DNA of 64,000 nt from Callipepla californica brunnescens (GCA_023055505.1 JALIRH010000006.1:23781105-23845104), one strand, 5' to 3'. Positions 25,716 to 38,578 are shown, counted from the first letter of the stretch. Translations and numbers: made by a program. The notes: generated from the letters alone by a model not told the origin.

Positions 25716-25799
25716 ATTTTATTTTATTTTATTTTATTTTATTTTATTTTATTTTATTTTATTTTATTTTATTTTATTTTATTTTATTTATTTATTTTT
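25716..25799. repeat. (ATTTT)n microsatellite
   Basis: Fourteen perfect ATTTT units occupy 25716-25785 and grade into ATTTATTTATTTTTT. The same pentamer array recurs at 61727-61782. It starts after GCATCAAATAAT. No transposon body is evident upstream. Confidence 0.95.
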
Positions 25800-28700
25800 T
25801 CCTGTGAAATATCTTTACCCCAAACCTATTTGAACAACGTAGGCAAGGGTCCGGGGGCAGTGACTTCCGTGGAATTTAATCCAGTAGTGACTGTTTTGGC
25901 TGGGAGGGGTCTGCTTAATCATGCAACAATTTAAACAAGATAGTCACATGAAGAAGGCTGGTTTCCAGTTTGAATACAGTCAAGAACTACTGAAGTAAGG
26001 CCAGTGACTTCTGCTTGTTGAACGACATTTTATATGATCTGTGAGCCACCATAAGCTTAAAGAACAAGTGGATCTTCCTGGAGCCTGGACAGTGCTAGGG
26101 TCAGTGTTGGCAGCAGCAGCCAACTTTTCGGCCTACAAAATCTGCTGGAGGCACATCATACCTAATTATTTCTCGTAGTTTGTTCATAGCTTTGAAAGAA
26201 TGCCTGAGGATTTACATTATTATTTTCAGAAAGAGAAAGGGGAAGATTCTGCTCTTTCCCCTTCTTTTTTACTTCTTTCTTTCTCCTTCTTTATGCTAAT
26301 ACAGGGAACCAGATTGGTGAGCTGATCTTGCAGTAGTTACTGCTCCGACACCAGATTTCTCAGGAAGCTCTGGCTGAGCCCATAGCAGAGATGACGGTAT
26401 GCTGGTCATCATGGGCCCAGGGTAGGCAGTGAGGACAGGACCCATTCCTGCAATATCCACCCTGCCTGAAACCTCTCAAGTGTGGCTGTTGGGAGAGCTT
26501 CAGTAATTTGCTTTGATATGTTCACAGGAGATTAAAGTGGTGCTGGAGAGTACGTGAAAAGCTGTAGTGTTCAGCCAAACCCTGCTAGACCAGGAAAGTC
26601 CTTGCAGAGCTTAGCATACTGTCTTAGACTTGGTCACAAGGAAACAGCTCAAGTAAAGCAAACAAGAATGTAATGTGCAAGCAGGATTTTACCCCATGTA
26701 AGAAGAATATCTCAGTGTATTTACTTTTTTCATGCTGTTTTTATGTTAAAATCTTTCTTATTCTAGGCAGTGAAGCATTGTGTTTCTGCTTGGAATTTCC
26801 CACTACTGGACCCCTCTCCCCCACCTCCAGGCTCTGTAAAATATTGACTGGATGTTGAGTGTCTTGCTTGAGTTCAGCCAGGAGCACCAGGCTGACATCC
26901 TTGACACTCATTTTTCAAACCAGTAAGGAGCATTTGCCAGCTGCCCAGCTGCAATTCCGTGGGCTCAGCAGATTTATCACCACATCCAAGCTGAAGAGCT
27001 GCCTGTCAGAATGTGTGCAAAGACAGTATGCTTTTGCATAAATCTCTTTCACAATGGCTTTGATTTCAAGTTTTTCGAGGAAATTATTATTATCCTTACT
27101 AGATTATTTCTGGAAAGAAGGTTCTTTGAGGATAACTTAATCCTACAGTGCTGTTGAATGTGTTAGTGTCATTGGTAGTGATATTTTCTGTCCAAAGAAG
27201 ATGATTAAGAAAAAAGTTCACAACAACAAATCCAGGACCCATAAAGAAAGCATGTTCTCTAGAGTTCAGTAAGACCTTACTTGAACCTCTTTTTCCAGAA
27301 AATGTCAAGCAGTCTTGCCATGGAAGGGGAATGTGCTCTGCTAGAGAAATAAAGGTTCTACTACTGTCAACCCCTCATTCTTCAAAGTGTTAGCATACTC
27401 TGGTTTATGATCACAACAGGGCAATGATTATTTGCAAATCAAGGCCACATATACCTTCTTAAAAGACACATCTGTACAGGAGGACCAGCATATACAGCTC
27501 AAACAAGCAACAAAAAGAAAAGGAATAGACCATTCTTGAAGACCTTCAGTATCAGTAGGTACCTTCATCAGGATTCTTTTCACCAGTATTTAACAAACAT
27601 ATTGCATACTAAACATTGGTTCTACTAAAGCATTCTTTTTTTTTCCTTATTAATGAATATTAGTAATCCCAGGACTTCTACTGGTTTATGAAAAGCTAAA
27701 TAACCATTTCTTCCTCTCAAAGGTGTGAATGTGGGTTTTTTTCTTCTGCACTGTTTTTGTAGTAAGTGATGGCAGCAGTGTTTCCCTGAGGGTTCCCCAG
27801 GACTGCACAGTGCATAGTGCTTCTTCTTACCTTAAGGAAAGGTAGTCATGTAACTGTTGTTATTTTAATTTAAGTCAAGTAGATGTAATCATGGTTGGAA
27901 ATAATGTCAAAGACACTCCGTATACATTGCATTATATGCTTTGTGTAATGGACTGATTTAACTACAATGAGCCTTTAATGAAAGAATTTAATTATGGATA
28001 CAGAACAATTTATTCAACTTCCAATGCAATTAAATTATTTGGGGTAGGGGAAACAGCAAACTCAACATTCCTTTTAAATCTCTATACACAGATTCCAATA
28101 TGTCACAGGATATAGGATGCTGGGCAAGCAAAGTGCTTAGACTCTCAGTAATTTAAACAGTAAACACATTGTTAGGATTACCGTTTCTCATTAATTCCAT
28201 GTTCTATTATAAACAGCATAAATATCTAGCCCTGAGCTATCTGTTCAATGAGGAAATGGCCATGTAAAATTCATTAAATCCATTGTTTTATTATGGTTTT
28301 AACTACACTCCTGTTGAGGTAATTACGCCATTTCATAATGACCCTACAGGAAGTGAAATAAAGTCTGCATTGTTCTGCTGACTTGCTCTTAGTCTGTCAT
28401 GTGGCCTTACAAACGCAAGATAGCAAAATAGAAAAGCTGTGCTTCAGTAGCAAGCTGTACTGTGGGAGGGATGGGATCCACGGCTGTGGCATAAAGTCTA
28501 TCAGGGGAACAAGTGGTGCAGAAGCACAGCTGTGAAATAAGCTTGTGTGCCATTCAACAGACTTCCTATTAGAGGCTGTTGGTTGGTTCCTAGAGCTAAA
28601 CAACAAAAGGAAAACATACCTAGGACCTAGATATACAAACAGCAATACTTGTTTTGGTATCTTTCTCATAGAAAAAGCAGAGTGCCTACAAGCATCTTAC

Positions 28701-29489
28701 CCTCTTCTATGCAGGGTGCAATGGTGGTGATTTTAATTTTACAACAATGCTTCTAGACCTTACTTAAGGCAGTAGATTCTGAGTGCTAAGTAGTCTGATT
28801 CCCCATGTAAATTATTTTCTTGTTTTGATGGTTTGTGCAAACACAGGGCTGTACTATGCCAGTAAAGAGCTGTTCATGCAGGGTGCGCTCTGCAGTGGGC
28901 TCGGCTCTTTGCACCCTTAGTATTTGAAAGAATACATGGGAAGCCATTGGGTCTGTGTAGAGCTGAATCCTCCTTGTATGTCAAAAGCTTTGTGGACCTG
29001 TGTGTTTGAAGAAACTGCAGGCACGCCTTTCTTTGATAGCCAAAGCCAATTCTTAAAAACTTACAGTACCTACAAAATAGTAACTTTCATTTAGCTTTTC
29101 ATGTTCGTGTTAATATAACAACAATCCTAGAACTGTTTATTTTTTTTTTAGACAATCATATCTGCTTTGAGATTGAGGAGCAGTGAACTCTGTATGTTGC
29201 ATTTACTCTGCATGATTTATTTATTGAATTTATTAAATGAACAGCTTAAGAAAATCCTGCTGTTTGATACTGCAGAAAAGCAAGGAAACCAAGAGTTTCA
29301 ACTTTTAAGTGTTTCAAAGAAAGATGGTCTGTAGGTTAGCTTTCAATCCTCAGTATATAAATCAGGCTTGCGAGTCATGCTTTGTTCCATCACAAAGTGT
29401 AGAAATGTTCAAAAACTATTTCTACCTATTGTTGTTTTTTCTTCTCATACTTGAAGTAATTTCTTTGTTCATTTTTACTTTTATTTTTT
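25800..29489. other. Non-coding DNA, candidate conserved stretches
   Basis: No gene is recognised. A mildly GC-richer patch lies at about 26300-26500. Two parts, about 27930-28060 and 28190-28345, are dense in TAATTA/AATTAA cores and in TTTATTATGG- and ATTACGCC-like words. They look like homeodomain-type enhancer DNA, with no simple repeats. This is a composition-based suggestion only. Confidence 0.4.
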
Positions 29490-29523
29490 AACTGGATTGA
29501 TCTTCTAACTGGATTGATCTTCT
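29490..29523. repeat. Perfect 17-bp tandem duplication
   Basis: AACTGGATTGATCTTCT occurs twice back to back (29490-29506 and 29507-29523) without a mismatch. The identity suggests a recent duplication. No function is suggested. Confidence 0.95.
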
Positions 29524-31382
29524 ACCTGTTCAATCAGTAGTACAGATGACGAAATGTAGAATGCAATTCCTTGTGCTGATCAAAAGTACTTGCTGCTCCA
29601 AGTATTCTTGTCCCAAAGGACACACTGCAATACTATTCTTAACATCTCTTTGTATGAGACCTGAAAAACATAGTCCTTTGTCACAGCACACATATGTGTG
29701 GGGAGGAGGGGGAGGAAAAAATCAGTATATTTATGATGTAGCCTGCTTTGTGTCATTCAAGGAGTCTGTTAGGAATGGATGGATGTAGGTTAAGTTCTTA
29801 CCCACATCAAACAAAATCTTCTATTTAATTCCATTATGAACTCATATCTTGGTTTTGACTGCTGTTGGAAAGGGTGGTTTGTAAGATCTAATCCTATGTA
29901 AGTTCCAGTCCTAGTTGAAGTCAGTAGCTGCCTTCTGTGGGGTTGAGCTCTTAATATGGGCAAATCCTAGCAAATGAACTCACTAATTCATAGCAGATAA
30001 AGAGTACTCCTTATGCTTCATGCAAGTTAACTGATCATAAATGACTGATACTGCAGAATGGAAAGGACAGGGACCGTATGCCTGATGTCCCATTTCCAGG
30101 CTGCCTTTGTGAATAATACCTTCTGTCCTCAGATGCTTCTCTGCTGACTTTAGGTAACTCAGTTTTTTATGTAAGTGTGGTTATGCATCTCCAAAAAGTA
30201 GGTCCTGTATGTTGAAAACCGTGAATTTAGAAACAAATTTATTGTGAATTACAGACTGCTTTGGAAAATATGTTCTGAAGTAGGGCTGATTGCTACTGTT
30301 AACTTTGGGATAACAGAATTAAGGCTATTTGGAGGCTTTAAAAAAAATAAAAATTAGATGCTTTGTGCCTTCACTTTCCTTATGTAACAGCTGTCATGTG
30401 ATTGCAGGCATTCAATCAGGTGTGCTCAGAACTTGCTTATATGCCAAACAGCTCTGTATTTTATATAAGAGCATTACCAAAGTACAAGTGCTAACTAGGT
30501 CTTGCTTGGTTTGAACAGCTGAACCTTTTTTCTCCTCATTTTCTAAAGAATAAAGAAGCAAGGATGACTCACAAAAGTCAATGTCTGTGTCCAGAACACA
30601 GCAGGAACAAGCAACATCATGTAAAGAGTGGAAATGTTCTTTCCCTCTGGCTAGTGCAGGGGGAGAGTTTTAGTTTGGCCTTGCTGTACTACTGCTGCCA
30701 GACAGACCACTAATTTCTGCAGTCTTTGTCTTGAACAAATTCTTTATTTTTCTTTATTAGGACTGCAGTTTTTCCTGTCCTTCGCTGGAATAATAAAAAG
30801 ACAGGGCATGCGGATATCGGCAAATACCCATTTCATTAGGTTTTTGCCCAGGAACCATGTACCAGTGTCTGTAATATCCTCTTTCTGGTGTGTCTTTACT
30901 GTTTTGTCTTTGAAGCCTAGAATCACAACCTTTTTCTTGACATGATATCACCTGAGATCAGTCCTGTACCAGAGCCCATGTACCAGCCACTGATATCGTG
31001 CCAAAGAAGCATTACGCTCAGAACAATTGCTCTAGAAGAGAAGCAGCTGCCACTTCATGACCAAGTAGAATTTGTAGAGTTATTCTCATATGAATTGAAG
31101 TAGTTTATGAAAATATATATCTCAAAATAGAGAAGGTTACTTGTGAATCCAGATCTCTAGTTGCCGTCCACTCAAAATAATCTCTAGGTCTAACTTCCTA
31201 TTGTTCCTGTGAATTCTATAAGAGAACATCTTCTGTCTTAGCCTCTCTTAGATTTGACAGCAGATTACTTTTACCCTGCAAAGGATCTCAAACTAGTCAT
31301 TATTCATTCAGTCCCAGAGTGTATAGATGTGACAATTCAAACATGGGAAGAGGACAGCTTAGTTGAAATGAGGTTCTTTCTC
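29524..31382. other. Non-coding DNA, nothing recognised
   Basis: A G-rich patch of GTGGGGAGGAGGGGGAGG type lies at about 29698-29715. Two overlapping minus-strand open frames at about 30744-30951 have no family resemblance. Confidence 0.5.
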
Positions 31383-31647
31383 TTCCCTTCCCTTCCCTTC
31401 CCTTCCCTTCCCTTCCCTTCCCTTCCCTTCCCTTCCCTTCCCTTCCCTTCCCTTCCCTTCCCTTCCCTTCCCTTCCCTTCCCTTCCCTTCCCTTCCCTTC
31501 CCTTCCCTTCCCTTCCCTTCCCTTCCCTTCCCTTCCCTTCCCTTCCCTTCCCTTCCCTTCCCTTCCCTTCCCTTCCCTTCCCTTCCCTTCCCTTCCCTTC
31601 CCTTCCCTTCCCTTCCCTTCCCTTCCCTTCCCTTCCCTTCCCTTCCC
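31383..31647. repeat. Perfect (TTCCC)53 microsatellite
   Basis: The block is 265 bp, exactly 53 uninterrupted copies of TTCCC, flanked by TTCTTTCTC on the left and TCCTTTTTTCC on the right. The complementary strand is (GGGAA)53, an unbroken polypurine tract with G-triplets every 5 bases. It can in principle form a triplex (H-DNA) or G-quadruplexes. Open frames running through it on both strands (Phe-Pro-Ser-Leu-Pro and Gly-Arg-Glu-Gly-Lys periodic peptides) result from the pentamer having no stop codon in any frame; they are not genes. Such a long perfect array is likely to vary in length between individuals. Confidence 0.98.
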
Positions 31648-32587
31648 TCCTTTTTTCCTTTTAACCATAGAAATCTTTTTAATTCAGGAAGAAATGACTA
31701 CTTTTTCATTAACTTCAATGGCAATATACTCTGCCTGGTTTCTTTCAAGTTCATATTTTCCTTATGTAGTCAACAGAGCTATAAATATTTTCTTTCAGTG
31801 GTACTCCATACACATGATAACTTTTTCCTCTCTCAAATGTCTTGTTCATTCTTGGCTATTGAATTACCTTGCCTAGGTAATTTCTGATCTGTATAGATCA
31901 CAGATCCTTAAGAATAATTCATTTATGTTTTTAGGTTTTTTTGGGGGGAGCAAAAAATAAAACTGGACTTTTTTGTCAGTCACTGAGAAAAATGTATATA
32001 AAGAAAGACAGAAATATTTCAGTGAAGCTGATCAGGACTGCAGCAGTGAATTCTGTCAAATGCGATGCAGAAATATGCAAGAGTATAGGTGAACTAATTG
32101 CAAGATATTTGGGAGATTTTGTCTGTGAGAGCCTCACAACAGCAGCTGCTGCTGAACTTCATGGTACAGTTGGAGGCTGCCTAAGTAGGGCAGCATTCCT
32201 CTTCATGTGGAAAATAGAGGTTACTCTAGTTCCTGCATTTTGAGAGAGCCTGAGTGCTTCCTCTAACTTGAAAATGCCTGCAAGTTTGTTTACAATTTGG
32301 ATTTCATGACTACAGAATAGCTCAGATGACAAAGATGACACCAGTCTTAAATGTTAAACATATTACTTTCTATTTAATATCTGTACCAAAGTGATTTTCT
32401 GTTATGGCATAAGCTAAGAAGTTAGAAATTAATGAAGTGAATGTTTAGATATGACACATTTTACAGCCAAAGATTATTATGTACAATCTAAGAAGGAAAG
32501 AACTACTGCTGGTCAGTATATTTACGGCTGATTAATACTTGCTTATTATGTTCAGAGTAAGCAAGATCTGAAAATGCGTGGAGCAAT
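31648..32587. other. Non-coding DNA with one open frame of unknown status
   Basis: A 100-codon frame at 31941-32243 (+) is of moderate complexity, but no domain is recognisable, codons are AT-driven, and no splice or promoter context supports it. I treat it as chance. Confidence 0.4.
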
Positions 32588-32712
32588 TATTATAATTTTG
32601 TATTGTGGTAGCACTGGAAAACTCATTCAGTGTACTTAGCCCTACTGAGCTAAACACTGTACAGGCAAAAAGAAGAAAAGAAAGTGCCTGCCTGAGATGT
32701 TTTCAAATCTAA
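32588..32712 (+). mobile_element. Ancient amniote MIR/L3-type repeat fragment
   Basis: The order of words matches a very old dispersed amniote repeat. An ATTATTATAATTTTGTATTG lead-in is followed by GGTAGCACTGG, then CTAAACACTGTACAGGCAAA, AAAGTGCCTGCCTGAGATG and CAAATCTAAG. In the family this corresponds to a TATTATTATTTGTATT stretch, a GTAGCACCTAGG-type block, a GTGCTAGGCGCTGTACA-type block and a CCCTGCCC...ACAATCTAAG end. The copy is strongly diverged. The assignment is from memory, and the family could be called MIR or CR1-L3. Confidence 0.6.
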
Positions 32713-33798
32713 GGAGAGAATAGCTGTATATAGCAAACATTAGGAAGCAGGAGGAGAGCTTAAGGTAGCAGTGCCATAGTTACGCTTGATGTGGTAGCTA
32801 ACGGTCATATTTGCCAGTTGTCCAAGTTTTCTCAAGTGGTGGATGCAGGCTTAGAGATTTTGGGAGACAGAGAAAGGAAGACAGTGCAAGGGAGGTCTGT
32901 CCAGTAAGGAAGGCAGATGAACAGAAGGGAAAGCATAACTGTGCTTGAAGATTTTCTGTCTTGTGAAGGTATCTTAGATCTCCATAGGGAGTCAGATATT
33001 TCCCTGTGTAATGTTTGTCAGCTTTCAGCAATCAGCAACATAAAGTAGTTACATAATCAGTTAATACTTCTAAATCTACATTAGCAGACATAAATATTCT
33101 TTACAAAGATATCTTCTTGGATGAGTTATATATACTGTTGGGTGAAGGTAGGGTGGAAACTGAAGACGGTATGATGGATTAGAAAAGGAATGACATGCAG
33201 AAGTGAGTGACGTGATTACATTAGTATGCATTCCTAATGTGCAAAAATTGGACTCCATCAACTGTGAGAAATCATGAGAACAAAGGCTCTTGTAGATATT
33301 TACCTTATCAAGCATATTTTTAAATTGTTTTTCTGCAACTAAAACCTTAAACCTTACCAAGTTTATAAGGACAGGGAAAGATGTGTTGAAAATTCACACT
33401 GTGTGTGGGTGCACTCATGTCAGTTTTGAACCTTGTTGATTTCATCTGGCTGCAAAAGGACTGTCAAATTCTCAGGTATAATTTAGGTCCTTCAAAGTTT
33501 TGGAAGAGCATGTTCCTAGGAAAAATAGATAAATCCTGTAATGAAAACACAAAACAATCTTTGTTGAGTCTTGCTTCTCTCTTCAGATTGATACTCCCAG
33601 AACTTCTTGTTTAATTAGGTGACCTTATTCATGGCTACTGGCTAGGTTATGAGTGGAGAATATTTCTTTAGTATAGCTCCTCTTAGCTTACAAAAGACGT
33701 TTGATTTCATATTTGATTGAACACATCAGGAATCAAAATGCGAAAGGCTGTATTTTTTTTTTTTTCAGATTGCTTTAGTAGTACTTAGACTTTATTAT
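32713..33798. other. Non-coding DNA, nothing recognised
   Basis: No gene, transposon end or long simple repeat was seen before the mariner copy. T12 lies near 33751-33765. Confidence 0.5.
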
Positions 33799-33800
33799 TA

Positions 33801-34118
33801 CAAAGGCTGCTCCAAAATTAATGCTTCCTATTTTGCTATGTTGGCCTGAAATCAGAACTAGATACCGGTGGTATGGCAGTAAAGGTTGAACTTTCTCACA
33901 AATAATCCATTATATTTTGTTGTTTTGTGACAGATGGCAGCAGAGGAGCAGTTTGACAAAATGCATACCATGAAAATCAGCTAATGGTGGTGATTATGTT
34001 GAGAAATAGTATTTTGTAACTGAGAATTTGCTCTATCAAATAGTGTTATTATGCTCCTTAGATCTGCTGTCATTTCCATGGAATTAAAAAGGAGACATTA
34101 CTTTCAGAGTGACCTATA
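33801..34118 (+). mobile_element. Mariner-type (Galluhop-like) deletion derivative, 318 bp
   Basis: Inverted ends run from CAAAGGCTGCTCCAAAATTA on the left to CTTTCAGAGTGACCTATA on the right, and both ends are flanked by TA (33799-33800, 34119-34120), the mariner target duplication. Left-end internal sequence (GTATGGCAGTAAAGGTTGAA, GACAGATGGCAGCAGAGGAG, GACAAAATGCAT) matches the copies at 48.3 and 54.2 kb. It then jumps directly to the 3' block (AGCTAATGGTGGTGATTATG, GCTCTATCAAATAGTG), so the whole transposase coding region is deleted. It is a MITE-like non-autonomous copy. Confidence 0.88.
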
Positions 34119-34120
34119 TA

Positions 34121-37100
34121 TATTAAAATTAATGTTTAAGTTCAATTATATTTAATTAATAGCTATCATCTCACTTGAAAGTTGTGTTCTATTTTCTGAA
34201 AAAAATTATTAGATTCACAACTTCTCTACAGTTTTCCTTCACCTGAATCTATTTTATTAAATAATAGTTGTGCGGATACATAATCTTTCTTACGAAGTAG
34301 CCTTTGTTGTGGCATCAAGATTAAAACAGTGAGACTTAAAGAGAACTAAGAAAACAGTTACTGCAAGCTGTTTCTGCATATCTATACCATGTGTTCCAAG
34401 CAGTTTTGTACTCCTATGAAAGCATCATAGCAACAATGATACAGGTTTTAATTCAATGCTAGTGAACAAAAAATCTTCTGGTGTCTATTAATCTGAAATG
34501 TTTCTTGACTGCAGTTGTTTATGAGGCTCTGTAGAGCTTTGGCAACCATATATTTATAAATAAGTGAGGTTATGTATATATCTTTATACAATCACAAGCA
34601 ACTTCTAAATCTCCTATTTTATATATGGTTTTTTCCCCTCTTCTTTTAAAATGGAGAAAGACCAGATTGTAAAGAGGATTTTCTGAGTGTTCTGCTAGAC
34701 CACATTAGACAAACTTGACCAGTTTTCTTTTAGCAGAAACCCCTTAGAAGATGTTCTGTAGCTTCAGTGGAAAATATGCCATCTTTCGAAATAGCTATAA
34801 ATATATGTTCCAGGCATGGGTTTTGTGGTTTATATATAGTATAGGAATGCACATAACATTCACCGCAAAGAATGAGTGAAGAATGACAGAAATGTTTAGA
34901 AGAGATATCAGAAAGTAGCCACGTATCCAAGAAATATCTAACCAATTCTTCAGTGACACGAAAAAATGCAGTCTTTTTTTCATTCTAAATCACAGATAGA
35001 AAGAGATGAGCTATGTCAAAGAGTTCCAGTATTATTTCACCCATCTACTTACTGTTTGTGACAGAGTTTATGCATTTCTCTGTGTGCAGACTATGTGTGC
35101 ACAGTGGATATCTTGTGGAATGGGAAGCCATATTGGAAATTGACATATTGATGTTCTCAGTAGTTTTCAGTATTAGTGCATTCTTTCTGATTATTTATTT
35201 CTACTTTTTAAATAGATGATACAAGTTTTTGAATTACACGTGTCCATGCATAGATGTTCCAATTAAAATATATTTTGTCCTTCTAAAATTTAAAGTTATT
35301 TAATGTGATTAGTGAAGAGTCAGGACCATATTTATAAAATAGATATTTTTAGTGGAAGTGCCATGAACAAGTCTGCTGAAGTCAAAATTCTGGATCTATG
35401 AACAGGGAAAGAGAAGCCTTGTTTTGTAGGATGTGGAAGGACCTATATTGGACAGTTTGAAGTCAGTTTTGGAATCAGAAGCAGCAGATGAGGTTGACTT
35501 CAGAAAACAATGGAGATTTTTTACTTGTCAAGTAGCATTTATTCTGAAAACACAGCCAAGATGCAGATTTGGAGAACAGGACTGAGATGTTTCATCTTGC
35601 GGGTTTAAACTTTGACAAGACTTTTCACTGACCCTTTATCTCAAACAATTTCCAGAGAGTTCCAGCCATGCATTTGTTTTCCTCACTGTCCTTTTTTTCT
35701 GCATTATGTGTTCAGAAGGGGTGTCAAAGGTTCATTTAATATGCTGGGTTGTAATACCTTGTTTGTTATGACCATATGAACTAATCTTACATGACACCTA
35801 AGGAGACACAGACCCAGGAGATTATACAAATATGAAAGGCTAGAAAAGCAAATTGAAACCTTAGAATGTAATTGTCTGTGTGACCCTTGACATTTGCAGC
35901 ACATGATGCCACCTGGCCTAGGGCCCGCACAGCAACAATTTGTAGATATGGAGGGAAAGTTACTTTACTGTATCTAGGCTTTGTTTTTATTCATGAAGAA
36001 AAAACAACAGAATAGCATTTTCAGCCACTCTGTGTGATGGATTTTGGATGGCAGTATGGTAATAATTATTTTTGTAGAAATGTCATGTTTGCAAAAAAAG
36101 TCTGAGGTGCCAAACCAAGGTGTGGAAAAATGCTCATGCATTATTTGTGTCCTGGTTATGTCCTTACGATTTTCTGAAGTGCTTGAAAGCAACCTGTCAC
36201 CAATAAGCTAGTCTTCCCTTCTGCTGCTGTTCCTAACTCACTTTCTTGGCATTCACGGTAACTAATTCCTAGAATTTTTTGGGCATTTTGTGCTGAGAAA
36301 ATCTGTATCCATTGGTTATACAATGGCAGTGTGTGGAACTACTGCTAGAAATAACAAACTGCTTTGTACAGTCCTGCCTAGTTTTGTGAAACTAGATCAA
36401 TTGTAACACAGCTGTGTGTTGATTTCATCCCACAGTAGATGGAACTAAAATAACAAAGTCCTACTTCCAAGCTGCTGAAGTATCTCAAAAATAGACCTCC
36501 CTTGAATAATTATTGAAACACTGTGCCTTAATGTAGAAACAGAAACCACCCACCCAAAAAAGGCAAAATTAACCTAGAAGATGAGCCTTGACTTAGCCTT
36601 TGAAACAATGGCCCCTTGTTTGCTTTGTGCAGATACAGCACTTAGTTCTGGTGTGTGTGTGGGGCTGCTGGGTGTTGCTGAAATATGGATGATGAACATC
36701 CAGAACACGAGAGCAATGCAGACAGATGAGTGAGCTGGGTTTGCAAATGTTAAGTCACACCCACAAACTACTTTCCTTTGTGCACTCTCCGACCTCTTGG
36801 TACATTCCAAAAGAGAAGTAAATGGATACGCCTGAGCTGATCCCTCTCTCACACTGAATGCGTATTAGTTGTGCTAGGAAAATAATAGCATATTTAAGAT
36901 ACTTTTTTTCAAGATTATACAAAGCTGGATGATAAATATATATATTTGTGTGTAGGGGAATCAGGATAAGTAAGTTGTTATAATTAGTAAAATTATTAGC
37001 AGCAGAAATTATTTCGGGGGTAATTTATGCTAAGCACCAAAAATAAAGCATGCCCTGTGTAGACCTTTCTAATGATATCCCAAAGTAAGTTTGTGGAAAT

Positions 37101-38422
37101 ATTGCCATAATTTCCTACCAGGCCCTGCACAATTCTATGCTGCTGTAGTATGTAAAATTCCCAGTGCACCAATCAAAATGCAGTTCTATGTAGTTGGCAG
37201 ACCTGTACTATTCTTTAAGAATTGTGAATGTAGGGAGGCTGAAGAAACAGAATTCTGACACCTTGCCTCAGTTAGATCATTAAGAAGAGTGAAAAGAAAG
37301 GCTAGAAAATCTTGAAGGTACTGTCTTGAAATGCCTTTCCTTGTTTGCGGGCAATGAAACTTTTTTGCTCCTAGCTGCTTTATCTAAAGGAAAGGTTTGG
37401 TTTCACACAGTCACTGCTCTGACGGTGCACGTATTTCCAAGTATTCACGTAGCTGTTCATTCAGACTGGGCAACTGGTGTGGTCTGGGTTGCACACAGCA
37501 GGTGATGTCTCTCCAGCTGTGCATCTGAAGGAGCTGCCGTCATCTACACTGCTGTGAATCTAAATCCTACTGCAGGAAAGGCAGTTGCTCAGGATGGGAT
37601 AAACTGCTTTTAGGACAAGGATTGTAAAGAATGCAACTTGTGTGGAGGAGGAGATTTCTGCTTTGAGTATGCCTCAGGGGTGAAGGTGTGGGGCAGTAGA
37701 GGGGTTTCTTTAATTTAGCTTGGAAGAAACATAGGTACAAAACTACATTATGGAGAATGTTAATCCTATGTGAGAGATTTTCAGAGCTCAAACAATGCCT
37801 AAATAACCTAATTTAATTTTTCTATTATTTAGTTTGACACAATGCACTCTGAAGATAAAAGCTTCTATGTAGCATTCCAAAGAACAGTTTCATTAAAGGG
37901 TTTAAAGTGTGAGTATTCCTTCAGAAATAACTTTTTTAGAATTCTGTCAAGTCTGGGATGACAGAGTGGTAACTTATAAGCAAGAATTCTTAAAATAATG
38001 CTAAGTATAAATTAAGTCTCTGTTAAGGTCACAGTAACAGGGAACTAAACATTTGAAAGCATAAACATTGGCTGTTTTAATGAGGTGTCAAGGGTCTGGT
38101 GAACTTCACTGAAGTATGAAAAAGCATGAAAGCCTCAGAGTAACCATCAGCGCTCACATTCTGGCTTAAGAACCATCAAACTAGACTCATTCAGGACTAT
38201 CAAATCATAAAGCTTCTGGTAAAGATGCTCTGCCAGACTATCCTGTCTGGAGTAGGGTTCTGAATAAGCTTCCAGCTTCCACATCATATGTGTGGAAGAA
38301 AAGAGCTTCTGAACTTTAGTGACTGCCTCCCTTGTGCTGTACGTCATCACTCTCCTTGCAAGATGTAACACGTGCTGCAACTGAACTGCTTCTTTCCATC
38401 ACCAGGGAGTTATTCCTTCAGA
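34121..38422. other. Non-coding DNA, nothing recognised
   Basis: This interval is AT-rich with scattered short TA-rich patches (for example 34545-34630 and 36930-36950) and a GTGTGTGTG stretch at about 36650-36661. No gene or transposon was identified. Confidence 0.5.
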
Positions 38423-38436
38423 GGGGGGGGGGGGGG
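38423..38436. repeat. G14 homopolymer
   Basis: Fourteen consecutive G follow TTCAGA. Long G runs are rare in bird DNA and prone to length change and sequencing error. Confidence 0.9.
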
Positions 38437-38578
38437 ACTGCTAGCAGAGAGCTAATGGTACTTAAATCTTCTGAGAAAGATTTTTCAGAAAGCTAAGATG
38501 TGCGGGAGAATGGACTTGAATAATCTTCTGGGAAAGAATTTAAATATGCCTTCATTTTGAGGAGGAAAAAAGAAGTGA

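Noticed and set aside
31254..31668. Longest open frames of the window, on both strands (136 and 122 codons)
   Set aside because: They are created by the stop-free pentamer (TTCCC)53 and encode five-residue periodic peptides.
31941..32243. 100-codon open frame with a helix-like central part
   Set aside because: No recognisable family, no upstream regulatory signal and no flanking splice logic.
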